DNA of 64,000 nt from Xestospongia muta (Eukaryota; Porifera; Demospongiae; Haplosclerida; Petrosiidae), in NCBI GenBank assembly GCA_963693285.1, contig OY848917.1:11222192-11286191 (forward strand), in the 5' to 3' direction. Shown in pieces: positions 46,941-60,282 of the stretch. The notes under the pieces are model-generated. The model was given only the letters and a program-made list of their open reading frames with translations. It was not told the origin of the DNA and made no database searches. Positions within the stretch are counted from its first letter, which is position 1; the number at the start of each line of letters is the position of its first letter. A program made the position numbers and the translations under genes.

Positions 46941-47804
46941 AATGATTTTGTTTTAATAATTAATGACAAGTTGGAAAATTTATAAGATAACTCATATTAT
47001 GTACCACCCTTCATGATGGTTTACGTCCGAATACTGGTCACGTAACCTACCTGCACTCTCACACGCGATCATACAAGAAGTGCAGGGCTCTGGCTTGGAG
47101 GTTTGAAAGAGGAATCATTGATGAACTAGAATCTCACGTTTCATTGCTTGTCTCCAATTCCCAGCTATTTCCCAGATAGATGTCCGAAAACTAGTGCAAC
47201 TGTACAAAAACCAGGGTATTCGTACAATGTTGATCTTCGAGCTGCAGCACTCGTATACTGTATTTTTGCAGCTAATATTTTGTACACAAGTAGAATCAGC
47301 TTTATAGCGATCACCATTTAGTAATAAAAAAAAGTTATGTTGCCCAAACGATCCTTCATGACTCACATCCACTGAGGCTTCCACTTAGGCTCCAGGACTC
47401 CCTGCTATTGGTAGCTAGGACCGCCACCGTGGCTTGGTAATCATAGTCCGAAGACGAGGTAATCCTGGCTGGAACTTCGCCCTAACTTCAAACCAGCCGT
47501 ACTGGGTTTCGAGCTTCGGGAAAATCATCGTCATTACTAAACCGGGACCACAATACTCCAGACCTCGTAAATTACCAAAATTATTGTAATTAGATTCTAC
47601 CCTAAAATTGAATAAATCCTATCTATATTAATAGCATTACCAGACATACACAGGTATGCATATAAGACAACTTTTTGCAAAACACCAAATCATTATTAGT
47701 AATTAAATGGCATATGGTCATTCGATTTTGATTTTCCAACAAACAAATGACATCCATTGTGATTTAGTGACTAGTATGTGTAATATTTATCATTTATATT
47801 ATAG

Positions 47805-48440
47805 GCTCCTATTCAAGCTAAGTTAGAAAGTTCAAGATAAACATCTGTTATGCCTGAAATAAGCTACAGTGAGTGAAGAAAACTATCAATAGTATCATCA
47901 GATCTTATAAAAATTGTGTTTCTGTGAATTGAATAAACAAAATTGTTCTATTAACAACATCAATATAACTGCAATACCTGAGATTGATATAAATATATCA
48001 CTAGCTACTGTTGGTGCAAAGAACGGCTTAACAGAGGGCGTGATTACATTCATATTGTCAGATAGCTCAAGTGGGCAAATTAGACTGAATGCATAGTGTA
48101 CCAATATTACCTTTATGACAAATCTTTCATTAATCACAGCACAGGTATATGTCACACTTCAAAGTTCAATTGAACCTTTATCTGATCTTTTAGCTAAAGT
48201 CATTGACATTACAATTGAGTCCTATCCACATGGGTTTCTGTTGGGAAAGGACACTTGTGTTTGCAAGCCTGAATTAAATTTATCTTCAATAACTTGTGAT
48301 ATTAAACACTCAAAAATATAACAAGACATGGTAATATGTGGATTGGTTACAAAATGACTCAGTTTGTCTTATTGTCCATCAAAACTGCCCCTTTGACTAT
48401 TATAATGATGGAAATATGTTACCTTTCATGAGCTACAGTG
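47805..48440 (+). pseudogene. OSCP exon 2 start and cell-surface protein relic (U3)
   Basis: APIQ exon start at 47805, then open stretches 47914-48096 and 48115-48321 (YPHGFLLGKDTCVCKPELNL) and a third stretch in another frame with WIGY and CPF. Same breaks as in U1, plus a lost base near 48350. Confidence 0.4.
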
Positions 48441-51424
48441 TCTTCACAAAAGGTCTGGCATACTATTTCATCATTTCCCTTAAGTTTAAAATTCTACCAT
48501 AATTATATTGACTATTGTTTAATAAAGCTAGTTCGAAAGAAGATTAAATGGATATGCTACTCTTTCTCAATAAAAGTATAAACTAAAAATTCAACAATCA
48601 ATAAACTTATTAATGTAAAGTATTAAATCACTATTAATGAAGCAAATATTTTGATCATGTTAGCATTTCTAACAACATAGCCAAATCTTATGTTTAAATG
48701 ACACAATAAGTTATCTTATTGTTCCTGAGAAAAAAAATTTGTAGCAAAAATTTGCTGTAACTTTGATTTAAAAGCAACTTATTACACAGGTAGTGCTGTT
48801 TGTAAACTCTCTAAACAAAAACTATTTCCTTACAAAAATAATAAAATCAACTAACTGCAACTTTTAAACTCCTATACTGGCACTGGTGTTTGAACTTTGT
48901 GGGTGCATGTGCAATATGTATTGTAAGACTATCTATATTCACGCATGCATACAACTACTCCATTTTTCATGCTACTTTTGAAGATTAAATAAATAGGCTT
49001 AAAAAAAATAACACACATTCTCACATCATATATGAAAATGTAGAAAAGCCTAAGTTATGAACCACATATAATTAACACATGGACATTCTTGTGATTAATA
49101 GAAAGGATACTAAATTCTATTATACAATATATGAATATTGTAGAAACATAGAAAGGATTAACAAAATGCATTTTACATAATTCATCAGAAGACTACAGCA
49201 CATTCAAGTGATTAATTCCTCCTTCACACTTGAAGGCTAACATTATGAATACTTATTGAAAGTTGTGAAAAGGAATTTTCTGAATGCTGCATTGTAATTA
49301 TCATGATGAAGAGACAAAAGCCATATAAAATAATGAGGTTCTATAATGGTCTAATAAATTTAACATAGTAAGTTGAAACGTGCTAGTTGGATTGTCCAAT
49401 GAAGTAGAAGACACATTTCCTTTGGCCATTTTCTCATACAGCTATGGTAAAACACTCCAGCATGGTTTATTGGTCAGGCTACTGAAAGTCAGCCTAGAAA
49501 ACTGTAAGAAAGCAAATGGTAACAAACATCTATGATATTGAACAGACTTTGTCCTTGCCAATATATATCTCTTTTATACAACGTTTTGATGATGGTAAAG
49601 TTAATGGAAAAAACATAGTAACTGAAAAAACTGGTATAATTTAATAATAGATAACAAAGACCTATATACATACATGTAGTTGTGAATTTTTTGAAAGTGA
49701 CTACTTCTGTGCAAAATGTTTCATATAATTTCAGAGTGTTCATACCATGCAAACTATTTCTGTTGGATTTGGGTGAAGTAAATCTCCACATTGTTACGTC
49801 TTACATGACAAGTAACATATCTTCTTCAATTGTTTTAGAATCTTTGTTATCGATACTAGACAGACTCCTTTTCTTTATGGTATGGCTTTTGTCTACATTA
49901 ATGAACAATAAATGTAATGAACTAACTATATTGTAATGACAAGGTTTAAATCTCTATTAGTGCCTGAAAAAGGTTCTGAAATAAAATATTAGACTCTGTC
50001 TACAAATTTTATTCACTAAAGCATAAGAGGAACTTATACAACCTTGCAAATGAGGGAGGGGATACAAGTCCAACTTGAAAGCTCCACAGCAGCTCTGGTA
50101 TATGTAAGTTTTAAGTATTTGACAATTATGAATCCAATTAACTACCCAGATATAATTATTTAGTCAAAAATAATTTTGTACACCAGCCAGGATAATCATA
50201 ACATTACTACACTATAGTCTACTGCAAGTAAATTTAATATAAAATATTAGTGTGTATTGTAGACTATAACTTGTCCTCATAATCTGGTACATGTACTCCT
50301 AATTTAAATTTACCTTTAAAAAAAGTTGCTGACGTAAAATGCTTGTATAAGCATTAACTAGAGGTCTCAAGGCAATGTGCTGATTTAGCAACAACAAGCC
50401 AGATATCATGACTGCTTCTTATCAATTATATGAGCACAGTGCTCTAAATAAACAGCAATTTGTTTGACGAAATCAGAGGACCTGGACATAGATGTGTATC
50501 ACAAACAGCACTGATAAGTTTGTTACCTTCAGAAACCTTATTGTACATTGTACCACACACATCTTGAGCAGTTACTTCATATAAAAGAATCTGTTAGTGT
50601 GATGATCTCAATAGGAATAACAAGTGTTAACCCTCATACATCTAGGGATAACTTGTGCTCTTTAAAAATTTCACTAATCCTAACAAAGAAATAATGTATT
50701 AAATGTATTATGAAAGAATGTATCATTATATTATTATTACTAATCTATTATACAAGGAAAAAGTTATTGTACCTTTTATAAAAACTTGCTGATGTAGTCA
50801 AAATTTACTGCACTACTGTCATAACTCATGACCACCAGCTTTGAGACATAACCACATTTGGTAAAATGTTATAGAAAATACAAGTATTATATTACATTTA
50901 TATATGCTCCATTCAGGTAGAATTTGACATTTGACTCAATACATTTTTATCTAAAAAAGATATGTTAGTGAGAAATGGTTTTAATTATTTAATATACTTT
51001 GAAACAGTGTTTAAAATATCCAAAGCTCAGACAATATCTAAAAAATTTGTCTTTCAGTAAGGTTTGTCTCATAAACACATAATATTTGGACATGCATTCT
51101 CCAATTATAACAGAAGCTATACAAACTATTAAAAAAGGACAAAAAAGTAAACCAATTAAAAGAGGTTTTAGTGTAATTGTAAAATCACTAAAGTTATGAG
51201 ACTGACCACATATGTTATGTTATTGATGCAACCTTTTGCTAGAACACTTTCAAACTCTAGAATCTACTAATAATGTGCTACTATATCTATACAGTTCAAA
51301 AAAGAATGAGCCGAGGATCAACAGTGCTCTTAGTACATCATAGTTAGCACACCTATGATGTTCCAGACGACACCACGTGGAGGTGGTACTGTATTGCCGT
51401 CCCCCCACCCTACCACCTCTCATT
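48441..51424. other. 3.0 kb without recognisable gene (U3)
   Basis: The homologue of 6793-9689; nothing recognised. Confidence 0.5.
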
Positions 51425-51610
51425 CTTTTTTAAATGGCCTAATATGCTCAAAATATATTTTTAATGGCCTAATATGCTCAAAATATATTTTTAATGTTCT
51501 AATATGCTCAAAATACATTTTTAATGGCCTAATATGCTCAAAATATATTTTTAATGGTCTAATATGCTCAAAATATATTTTTAATGGCCTAATATGCTTA
51601 AATATTTCAA
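51425..51610. repeat. 30-bp minisatellite, about 6 copies (U3)
   Basis: Same core as 9690-9850, with one extra copy and a variant taatgttctaat unit. Confidence 0.9.
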
Positions 51611-51774
51611 TGACCTATCATGCTCAAAATAAAAATCATACAAATACAAATAAAACTGACCTTACCATACCCTCATAAAGGACAATTTTATGAAGACACA
51701 CAGAATGAATACTGTAGTACTGTAGTACACAGAAATAAATATAATTTTGTTTGACAAAAGACACTATTACAATA

Positions 51775-52935
51775 GGACACAATAGACAGGTGAGTTATGT
51801 TATGACACAGTAGATGGGACCTTTTACATCAGGACACAGTAGACAGGTGAGTTACATTATGACACAATAGATGGGACCCTTTAAATCATGAGACAGTAGA
51901 CAGGTGAGTTACGTCATGACACAATAGATGGGACCCTTTACATTAGGACACAGTAGACAGGTGAGTTACGTTATGACACAATAAATGGGACCCTTTAAAT
52001 TAGGACACAGTAGACAGGTGAGTTACGTTATGACACAATAGATGGGACCCTTTACATTAGGACACAGTAGACAGGTGAGTTACGTTATGACACAATAAAT
52101 GGGACCCTTTAAATTAGGACACAGTAGACAGGTGAGTTACGTTATGACACAGTAGATGGGACCCTTTCACATTAGGACACAGTAGACAGGTGAGTTACCT
52201 TATGACACAATAGATGGGACCCTTTACATTAGGACACAGTAGACAGGTGAGTTACGTTATAACACAAAAGATGGGACCCTTTAAATTAGGACACAGTAGA
52301 CAGGTGAGTTACGTTATGACACAGTACATAAGACCCTTTACATTAGGACACAATAGACAGGCGAGTTATGTTATGACACAGTACATAGGACCCTTTACAT
52401 TAGGACACAGTAGACAGGTGAGTTATGTTATGACACAGTAGATGGGACCCTTTACATTAGGACACAATAGACAGGCGAGTTATGTTATGACACAGTACAT
52501 GGGACCCTTTACATTAGGACACAGTAGACAGGTGAGTTATGTTATGACACAGTACATGGGACCCTTTACATTAGGACACAGTAGACAGGTGAGTTACCTT
52601 ACAACATAGTACATGGGACCCTTTACATTAGGACACATGGAACCCTTTACATTAGGACACAGTAGACAGGTGAGTTACATTATGACACAGTACATGGGAC
52701 CCTTTACATTAGGACACAGTAGACAGGTGAGTTACGTTATGACACAGTAGATGGGACCCTTTATATCAGGACACAGTAGACAGGTCAGTTACGTTATGAC
52801 ACAGTACATGGGACTCTTTACATTAGGACACAGTAGACAGGTCAGTTACGTTACGACACAGTAGAAGGGACCCTTTACATCAGGACACAGTAGACAGTTG
52901 AGTTACATTATGACATAGTAAATGGGAGGATTATA
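51775..52935. repeat. 57-bp minisatellite, about 20 copies (U3)
   Basis: Same two-part unit; more diverged between copies than in U2, and one unit near 52620 is truncated. Confidence 0.95.
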
Positions 52936-53209
52936 TTATGACACAGTGGTTGGTTCAGTATGCATTATGACACAAGAGAAAAGAGGATTATATTATGACA
53001 CAGTAGTTGGGACAGTTTCCATTATGACACATTAGAAAATAATTAGATTACGATAACTCTAGGCATCAGAAATCTAATAATTTAAAACAATATATTAGCT
53101 AGGTACTCTTATACATTCTATACAGGGGATGCTATTAGGTTATAGACTAGTGAACTCTTGCTCACTGAGTGAGCTCTAATGGCCAGGTTCTATATAGTAC
53201 ATGCACCAG

Positions 53210-53540
53210 ACTTATGCTATAGACTTTTAATTAGGAATGCTAAGTCATCAAATTATATGTGCATTTAAAGGCTCATTCCCTATTCTAAGCATGTAAACTT
53301 TTCTTCTTTCATAGGCAGTAACTTACGCTTTTAATAGAAATGCTAAGTCATCAAATTATATAGGCTCATTTCATATTCTAAACATGTAAACTTCTCTCCT
53401 TTCATAGGCAGTAACCTATGCTATAGGCTTTTAATAGGAATGCTAAGTCATCAAATTATATGTGCACTTAAAGGCTCATTCCATATTCTAAGCATGTAAA
53501 CGTCTCTCCTTTTCATAGGCAGTAACCTATGCTAAACATA
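53210..53540. repeat. 118-bp minisatellite, about 3 copies (U3)
   Basis: Same unit; one copy is internally deleted. Confidence 0.92.
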
Positions 53541-54500
53541 GTTTAAAAGATGTTGGCGAGACTGAGACTCCAGGGAGATAGATGATCCATGATATAGAGC
53601 AGCAACCATAGAAAAAAAAAGAAAATACATCATTTGTCCCAACTCACCACCATAAGAAACATCTTCAATATAATATATATATATGCCTCAAACACAATAA
53701 ATCTATTATATACTAACATTTATTTGATGTAAAACTTACAAGTAGTCAGTGTTTTTTTTACACATATATAGATCTCACAGATCACCAGCAATATGTTAAC
53801 CTAATAATTATAAAGAAAAGAAGTGATTATTACTGCATATACAACATATTGAACTTACAAGGTAACAGTTATCAGAATGTGATCAGATCATCTTAGATGG
53901 TAACTATATAACTACACAATGAAATATAGTGTTGGCTAACATTGGTTAAAATGTTATATACACAACTCACAACCAGTTTAGCATGACTAGAAATATAACA
54001 TCACAAAGCACAGTAATAGGCAAATGATCATGTATTTTGAGGCAATTAATGTAAAATCAGAAAAGGCTAAGTATTCATGCATAATAACAATATATAAGCA
54101 TATATAATTCTAGGAAACAACAAGAAAACAGTTCACTTAATACAATACAGCAAGTCTGAATAAAACCAGGATGGTGGGGGTTTATGCTACCAACAATACA
54201 CAAGGGAATACTAGAACACATAAGGACATAGTGAACTGCACAGTTATATTAAAGCACAGGGTCACATTCAAACACAATAAGAGAATTATATACTAAAGAC
54301 ACAAAGTTACATTTCGATACGTTGAAACATGTGTTATGCTAGAGAAGGACAGATAGTTAGGTACATGGACATATTGTTAGCACACAGTGAATGGGACTGG
54401 ATGCAGTGAGCATACTAGACTTTACAACAATAATAGGAAAGGAAGCAGAGTTACTTGTAGGGATACAACGAGAGTTACAATAAGGGACAGTGAACGGAAC
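53541..54500. other. Conserved spacer (U3)
   Basis: The homologue of 13111-14140; no gene recognised. Confidence 0.5.
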
Positions 54501-54995
54501 AGTCAGTATTAGGACACAGTAAACAGGACAGATAAAGTCATATTATGACATTGTAGACAAGACCGTTGACAGTAGACAGGTTAGTTATGTTAAAAGACAG
54601 TAGACAGGGTAGTAAGAATGAAAGACAGTAGACAGGAGAGTTACATTCAAAGACAGTAGACAGGACATGTACATTAAAAGACAGTAGACAGGACAATTAC
54701 ATTAAAAGACAGTAGACAGGACATGTACATTAAAAGACAGTAGACAGGACAATTACATTAAAAGACAGTAGACAGGAAATTACATTAAAATTAAACAGTA
54801 GACAGGACATAAAATTAAAGAAACTGGACAGGACAGTTAATTAGACGACTCTAGACAGGAAAATCACATTAGGATACACTGGGCAGGAGTTACATTTAAA
54901 CACAGTGGACAGGATAGTTACATTATGACACAGCAAACTTGACAGTTACATTAAAAACACATTAGAGAGGACAATTACAATGGGACGCTGTAGAC
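54501..54995. repeat. 28-bp minisatellite, about 9 clean copies plus degenerate tail (U3)
   Basis: Same core; the shortest of the three arrays. Confidence 0.95.
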
Positions 54996-55419
54996 ATAAC
55001 AAAAATTAAGGAGACAGGGTTACTTACAAGCTAATACTAATACTGAACAATACAAGCTAATACTAATACAAAAGTAGACCCAAGGAGGATAAACAGGCTT
55101 GTACTAAATAAAGACACTTGACTGATTTTATTCAGACTTGCTACATTGTACTAAATATACTGGTTTCAAAAGTCTATAATGTTACAGGGAAAAATACCAG
55201 GCTTAGTTAGGATCCTAATGCACTAAATAAAGGCTAAATGAAGAAGAAAATAAAACTGACTAAAGCTCACTGAATACAAAAGTTAAAAGGGACAAACTAG
55301 CTATACTAACACACATGGAGTACTGTTACTCTGACCGTATTTGTTACTACTGTCTTCCACTTTTTGTAGCCAGGAACAGCTTTGTCTCAGTATTTACTGC
55401 AGAGAACACTATCAGAACC
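54996..55419. other. Spacer without recognisable gene (U3)
   Basis: The homologue of 15641-15993 with the short ctaatactaatac duplication also seen in U2. Confidence 0.5.
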
Positions 55420-55803
55420 ACTCGACTACATGACTCCAGATCATTTTTCTTGTCTTGTTAACAGCCCTGCAGAAGTAACGTCCTGACAGAGAGATGGCTA
55501 AAATGAAGTAAGGGCGTCGACAACATGACTCCAGATCTTCCTTCTTGTCTTGCTAACAGCCCTGCAGAAGTAACGTCCTGACAGAGAGATGGTTAAAATG
55601 AAGTAAGGGCGTCGACAACATGACTCCAGATCTTTCTTCTTGTCTTGGTAACAGCCCTGCAGAAGTAATGTCCTGACAGAGAGATGGCTAAAATAAAGTA
55701 AGGGCGTCGACAACATGACTCTAGATCATTGTTCTTGTCTTGCTAACAGCCCTGCAGAAGTAATGTCCTGACAGAGAGATGGCTAAAATGAAGTAAGGGC
55801 GTC
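55420..55803. repeat. 95-bp tandem repeat, 4 copies (U3/U4 junction)
   Basis: Same unit as 15994 with one extra copy. Confidence 0.9.
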
Positions 55804-55854
55804 TAAGATTATTATTTTCTAGTAAAAAATTGGCGCTACTAGAACTGCTAGTCG

Positions 55855-55872
55855 AACTGAGCATGCTCAGTT
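55855..55872. other. 18-bp palindrome, hairpin core (U4)
   Basis: Invariant core of the unit-start hairpin. Confidence 0.7.
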
Positions 55873-55917
55873 GATCGTCGTGATTGCGCCATGATAGTAA
55901 CAACAATGTAACTTGCT

Positions 55918-56046
55918 ATGTCTTATCAAGTACACAATGAAGATTGTCTTTCTGAATGTAAGTTTATTAATCACGCATATATGAAGCCCTGCCTTTGTAT
56001 TGCAGCATGTCATTATCTTGTTACAATGGATGGAGTTACTGCCTAG
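55918..56046 (+). CDS. Possible two-exon 26-aa mini-ORF (U4)
   Basis: Same structure with one Gly-to-Asp change near the end. Unknown function. Confidence 0.22.
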   Translation: MSYQVHNEDCLSECKFINHAYMKPCLCIAACHYLVTMDGVTA

Positions 56047-56724
56047 CATTTGGACCAATTGAGGAACTATGCTGGCAAACCATATCGTTTATTAAGTATC
56101 CTTCCCAATAAACAATATAAACATTTATGCATAACATTAGTTGAAACAGTAAATATATAAAATCACATCAATACAACAAAATACTGATTAATTTTAACAT
56201 AAATAAAATCAAAAGTTATAAATCAGTACCATTGATGTAGACATTTATATTTTACAGTTATCTTCGTAGAATGTGCGGTAGTCAATGACCAAGATCACCA
56301 CATATTAAGTCTATGAAGTTGACTTTCTTTAACCTATATATATTATCTAAAAGTATAATGAGAGGATGTCCATTTAAAAATAATTGTTGAGCAGTAATTC
56401 CAATAAAGTCACAGGATAAAGGACAAAAATGTCAGACATCACATACCTCCATTATAAGCTGATACTGGTACTATAGATAATATACTGTGCTTTAATCTGT
56501 ACAAATAGTTAGTCATGTAAATGGTGTTAATAAAAAAATAATTAAGTTATATTTTAACAGCTATTCTCATTTACATTTCATGTAATAAATGAAGGGAATA
56601 TGACAAAAATCTCTCTCTTAGCAGCCATTTTATTGTGGGCGTGTCAACAGAAGCATTAGCCCCACCTTGCTACTAATGCTACACCAGGTGGCTAGGATGT
56701 GACTTGCTGCACCAAACATGAACC

Positions 56725-56769
56725 ATGGCTGCATGTAGAGCACTTAGCTGGCTCAGAGTTAACCATTTA
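56725..56769 (+). pseudogene. ATP synthase OSCP exon 1 (U4)
   Basis: Same exon and donor as in the other units, with the upstream region uninterrupted. Confidence 0.55.
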
Positions 56770-57243
56770 GTAAGTATATAAGTCAAAGAAGTATTGAGAT
56801 AGCTATGTAACATTCTGTAATTACTTACATAAGGCTGTAGACATTATCTTGATATAAGGCTGGGTACATTACTTGTATCATATCCAACATAAAATCGGTC
56901 TAGGTTGAGCTATGTACAGTATTATACTCAGACCTACAATGTTCCTGTTGTTTGTAGGGCTGAATATGAGACTGTGAAGTCTGACTTCTGGTCTGGTCAT
57001 TAGTAGTGTTCTAGTTTGCTCAAATGGGACCAGTTTTATTCTTGGCCCTTAGTTTCAGTTATTTAAATAGGCTTTTGTTCACCGATGTTGGTAATTATTT
57101 CATAATAGCTGTTAATGAGGTTCATAGTGCTTCACTGCCATGCCCCACAAGATCCTGAAGATAAAATCGTAAGTAGATTAGATATAAAAAAAAACAAGAC
57201 AACCTTGGATAGGTTGTGTTGTGGGCCAGCGTCTGTGATGCAC

Positions 57244-57605
57244 GGAAGCCTTAGACGGACATTTCAATTCCTATTTCCTATATCTTCCATGCACATTTGC
57301 GTATTAAAAAATTCCAATTAAGGACCCAGTTTATGAGTTTAATTTCTTATTCCTATTTCCATTTTGGCATGTGCGCCTTTTTTAGGCTTTTCTTGTTACT
57401 TAATAAAATGTGGAGCACGAGTACCACAAACCGTCTCTTAGAATTGAGCGTCAGCAAGATGTTTCCAGTTTGATTTGGTTCCTGATTTTGGTTGTATATT
57501 GGAATTGAAACTCATCAACTGCATCTTTAATTGGAAGATAAGGTGCGTTTAATTGGAATATAAGGTGCGCAGAAATAGGAATAGGAATGTCTGTCTGAGG
57601 CTTCT
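57244..57605. mobile_element. Foldback MITE (U4)
   Basis: Complete copy of the element described at 17725. Confidence 0.7.
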
Positions 57606-57710
57606 GTAGCAATGCATCTAAATTGACCTCTGAGATGGTTACCAGCATACTCATAAGAGTATCCGAAAGGCAAACTAGGATACTGCTGGTAGTCTCCCTT
57701 TAAACGTGAT

Positions 57711-57948
57711 GAGGTCCGGAGCATTGTGGTCCCGGTTTAGTAATAACAATGATTTCCCCGAAGCTCAAACCCAGTACAGCTGGTTTGAAGTTAGGGCAAA
57801 GTTCCAGCCAGGATTACCTCATCTTCGGATGATAGTTACCAAGCCACGGTGACGGTCCTAGTTAGCAATAGCAGGGAATCCTGGAGCCTAAGTGGAAGCC
57901 TCAGTGGATGTGAGTCACGAAAGATTGTTTGGGCAACACAACATTTTT
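57711..57948. repeat. Outer TIR, left arm (U4)
   Basis: Matches 18195-18430; the right partner lies beyond the window. Confidence 0.8.
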
Positions 57949-58677
57949 TAATTTTTTTTTATTCAATAAAAACACATAACACTACAATCGTAATAAATCC
58001 ATCATATATACATTACCTAAAATACATGGTACAAAATGAGTGGAATATTTATTATTGTATTTATAATACGAACCATTTCATTTACATCATGAAAACAATG
58101 AATGTATTCAATAGATTTTTGCTGTGATTAGAGAGAATCAGTATGAAAGTGTATATCAATCACTTTAGAATTTACAGTACATTTTAAGTTATGTGTGACT
58201 TGTTTTTTATTCATTTGGACTAGCTCAATGAGATGTCTGAGTACAACATTACTAAAAGGAGCAGCTCCACAACAGTGTTAAGGTAATTGTCTAAAATGTC
58301 TGTGATCATTGGTATAATATTGGTCACCATTTTCATGAGCAATCATCTCAATGAAGAGTATTTAATTTGGTTCTGCTAATAAGTAATTACATGCAGTATG
58401 TGGTCTAGCTTTCAAGCCAGCAACTTTATCTGGTTTATGTAAATTGCCAAAATTATTGTAATTAGATTCTACCCTAAAATTGAATAAACCTTATATTAAT
58501 AGTGTTACCAGACATACACGGGTATGCATATAAGACAACTTTTTGCAAAACACAAATCATTATTAGTAATTAAATGGCATATGGTCATTTGATTTTGATT
58601 TTCCAACAAACAAAATGACATCCATTGTGATTTAGTGACTAGTATGTATAATATTTATCTAATATTTATATTATAGG

Positions 58678-58981
58678 CTCCAATTCAAGTGTATGGATGA
58701 GAACGTAGATATGTTCATGCCTTGTTTTCAGCTGCCTGTATGGAAGCATCATTAGAGAAAGTGGAAGAGGAACTAAAAGACACTGAGGTAATTGATACTT
58801 ATTAATATAACTCCTATTGTAACTGCTAATGTATAATTTATAATGAATTTATAATGAAGTACATGTAGATTGTACTTCACTATAAATAATAGCTTTCTTT
58901 TTATAGAAATTGATGCAAGATTTACCAGCTCTCTCTCTGATTTTATTAATAACCCTACAGTCATGTGTTGTAAGCTAAAGG
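58678..58981 (+). pseudogene. ATP synthase OSCP exons 2-3 (U4)
   Basis: Same two exons and the same two disabling changes as in U2 and U3. Confidence 0.6.
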
Positions 58982-59332
58982 TAATATTATACATAGTTTT
59001 ACATATTTATTTAGTTTTCTCAATAAAAACATAAAAATAGTTATACTAGTCAGTCTAAAATTATATATTTAGATGATATTAAGGAAACAAACACTATGAT
59101 GTGTCTACAATTGATAATAGTATATATTGAAATTGAATAAATGTTATAAATGCATCAAGTGTTTGTACTAATTTTCACAATACTTGAGTAAACAATAGTA
59201 TCAAGATTATAGAGGCCCCCAAATTATTTATAACAATTATATTAATTTTTTTTATTTTTTTAAAGAGTCAAAAGATTTCTTTCTATCTTTAAACATTCTA
59301 ATAATAAATACTTAATTGATACTATCACTTAC

Positions 59333-59715
59333 TACATTCTATAGTAACATTATCAGAATGAGAACAGTTAGTCACTGAAGTTGGTTGTTGACAGGAATTT
59401 CTAGTACTGTAACATGTGTCAAAGGAAGTATTGCACATGTACTTACTCCAAATTGGTTGATTGGAACTACCAGATCTGCTATTGTGATACAATAATCCGT
59501 AATCATTATTATCATACTTGATAGTATTATACATTATTGTCTGAATAATTATTGCTACTTAAACTTGCAGACTATAAGGCCATTGTAATTATATTATTAT
59601 ATCCCAGTTGTTTAGAGGTAGTTTGAGCATCAGTAGAACTAAATCCATTATCACATATCATTCTCCACTGTCCATTACAGTAGAGATCAACATGTCCTTC
59701 ATTTGGAAAACTACC
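59333..59715 (-). pseudogene. SRCR-domain receptor fragment (U4)
   Basis: Exons 59715-59566 and 59540-59333 on the minus strand; reads VTNCSHSDNVTIEC at the end. Confidence 0.6.
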
Positions 59716-59797
59716 CTGAAGACATATCATAGAGTAACAGACCATGCAATATATATAATCGTACAGACCGATTTTCGGACGTTTATATCTACTACAT

Positions 59798-60115
59798 GGT
59801 GAACGCTATAAAGCTGATTCTGCAGATACTGGTAGGTGCTTACCTGTACTACTTGTGTGCAAAATATTAGCTGCAAAAATACAGTATACGAGTGCTGCAG
59901 CTCGAAGATCACCATCGTACGAATACCCTGGTTTTCGTACAATTGAACCAGTTTTCGGACATCTATCTGGGAAATAGCTGGGAAATGGAGACAAGCAATG
60001 AAACGTGAGATTCTAGCTCATCAATGATTCCTCTTTCAAACCTCCAAGCCGGAGCCTTGCTCTTCTTGTATGACCGCGTGTGAGAGTGCAGTGGGTCACG
60101 TGACCAGTATTCGGA
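59798..60115. repeat. Inner TIR, left arm (U4)
   Basis: Long form with the same 27-bp extra block as U2 and U3. Confidence 0.8.
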
Positions 60116-60282
60116 TGCACGTGGAAGATAGAAACTCATCTGTATATAGTCTGTAGCCTGTTGAGTGGTTGATTGGGTTTTCTTTACTTACAGATCCAGA
60201 TGTATTCTCACCCACCCATTTCAAGAAGAGTCGTGAAAGCCGCGCATAGATCTACTTCGAGTAAGGAACCTCATCCTGCTCT

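Larger units (their letters stand above)
41601..47566 (+). mobile_element. Pogo-like transposon, best-preserved copy (U3)
   Basis: Outer arms 41601-41838 and 47324-47566; inner arms 43684-44004 and 47026-47315. This is the only unit with all four arms in the window. It includes OSCP exons 2-3 and the SRCR relic between the left arms. Confidence 0.75.
32847..55776. repeat. Macro-repeat unit U3 (22.9 kb, about 16.1 kb without the MULE)
   Basis: Third direct copy, interrupted at 33724-40535 by the MULE. It holds the most intact Pogo-like transposase C-terminus (open from 44314 to 45123), only two copies of the 116-bp exon array, and the shortest 57-, 118- and 28-bp minisatellites, but four copies of the 95-bp repeat and six of the 30-bp repeat. 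Confidence 0.93.
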
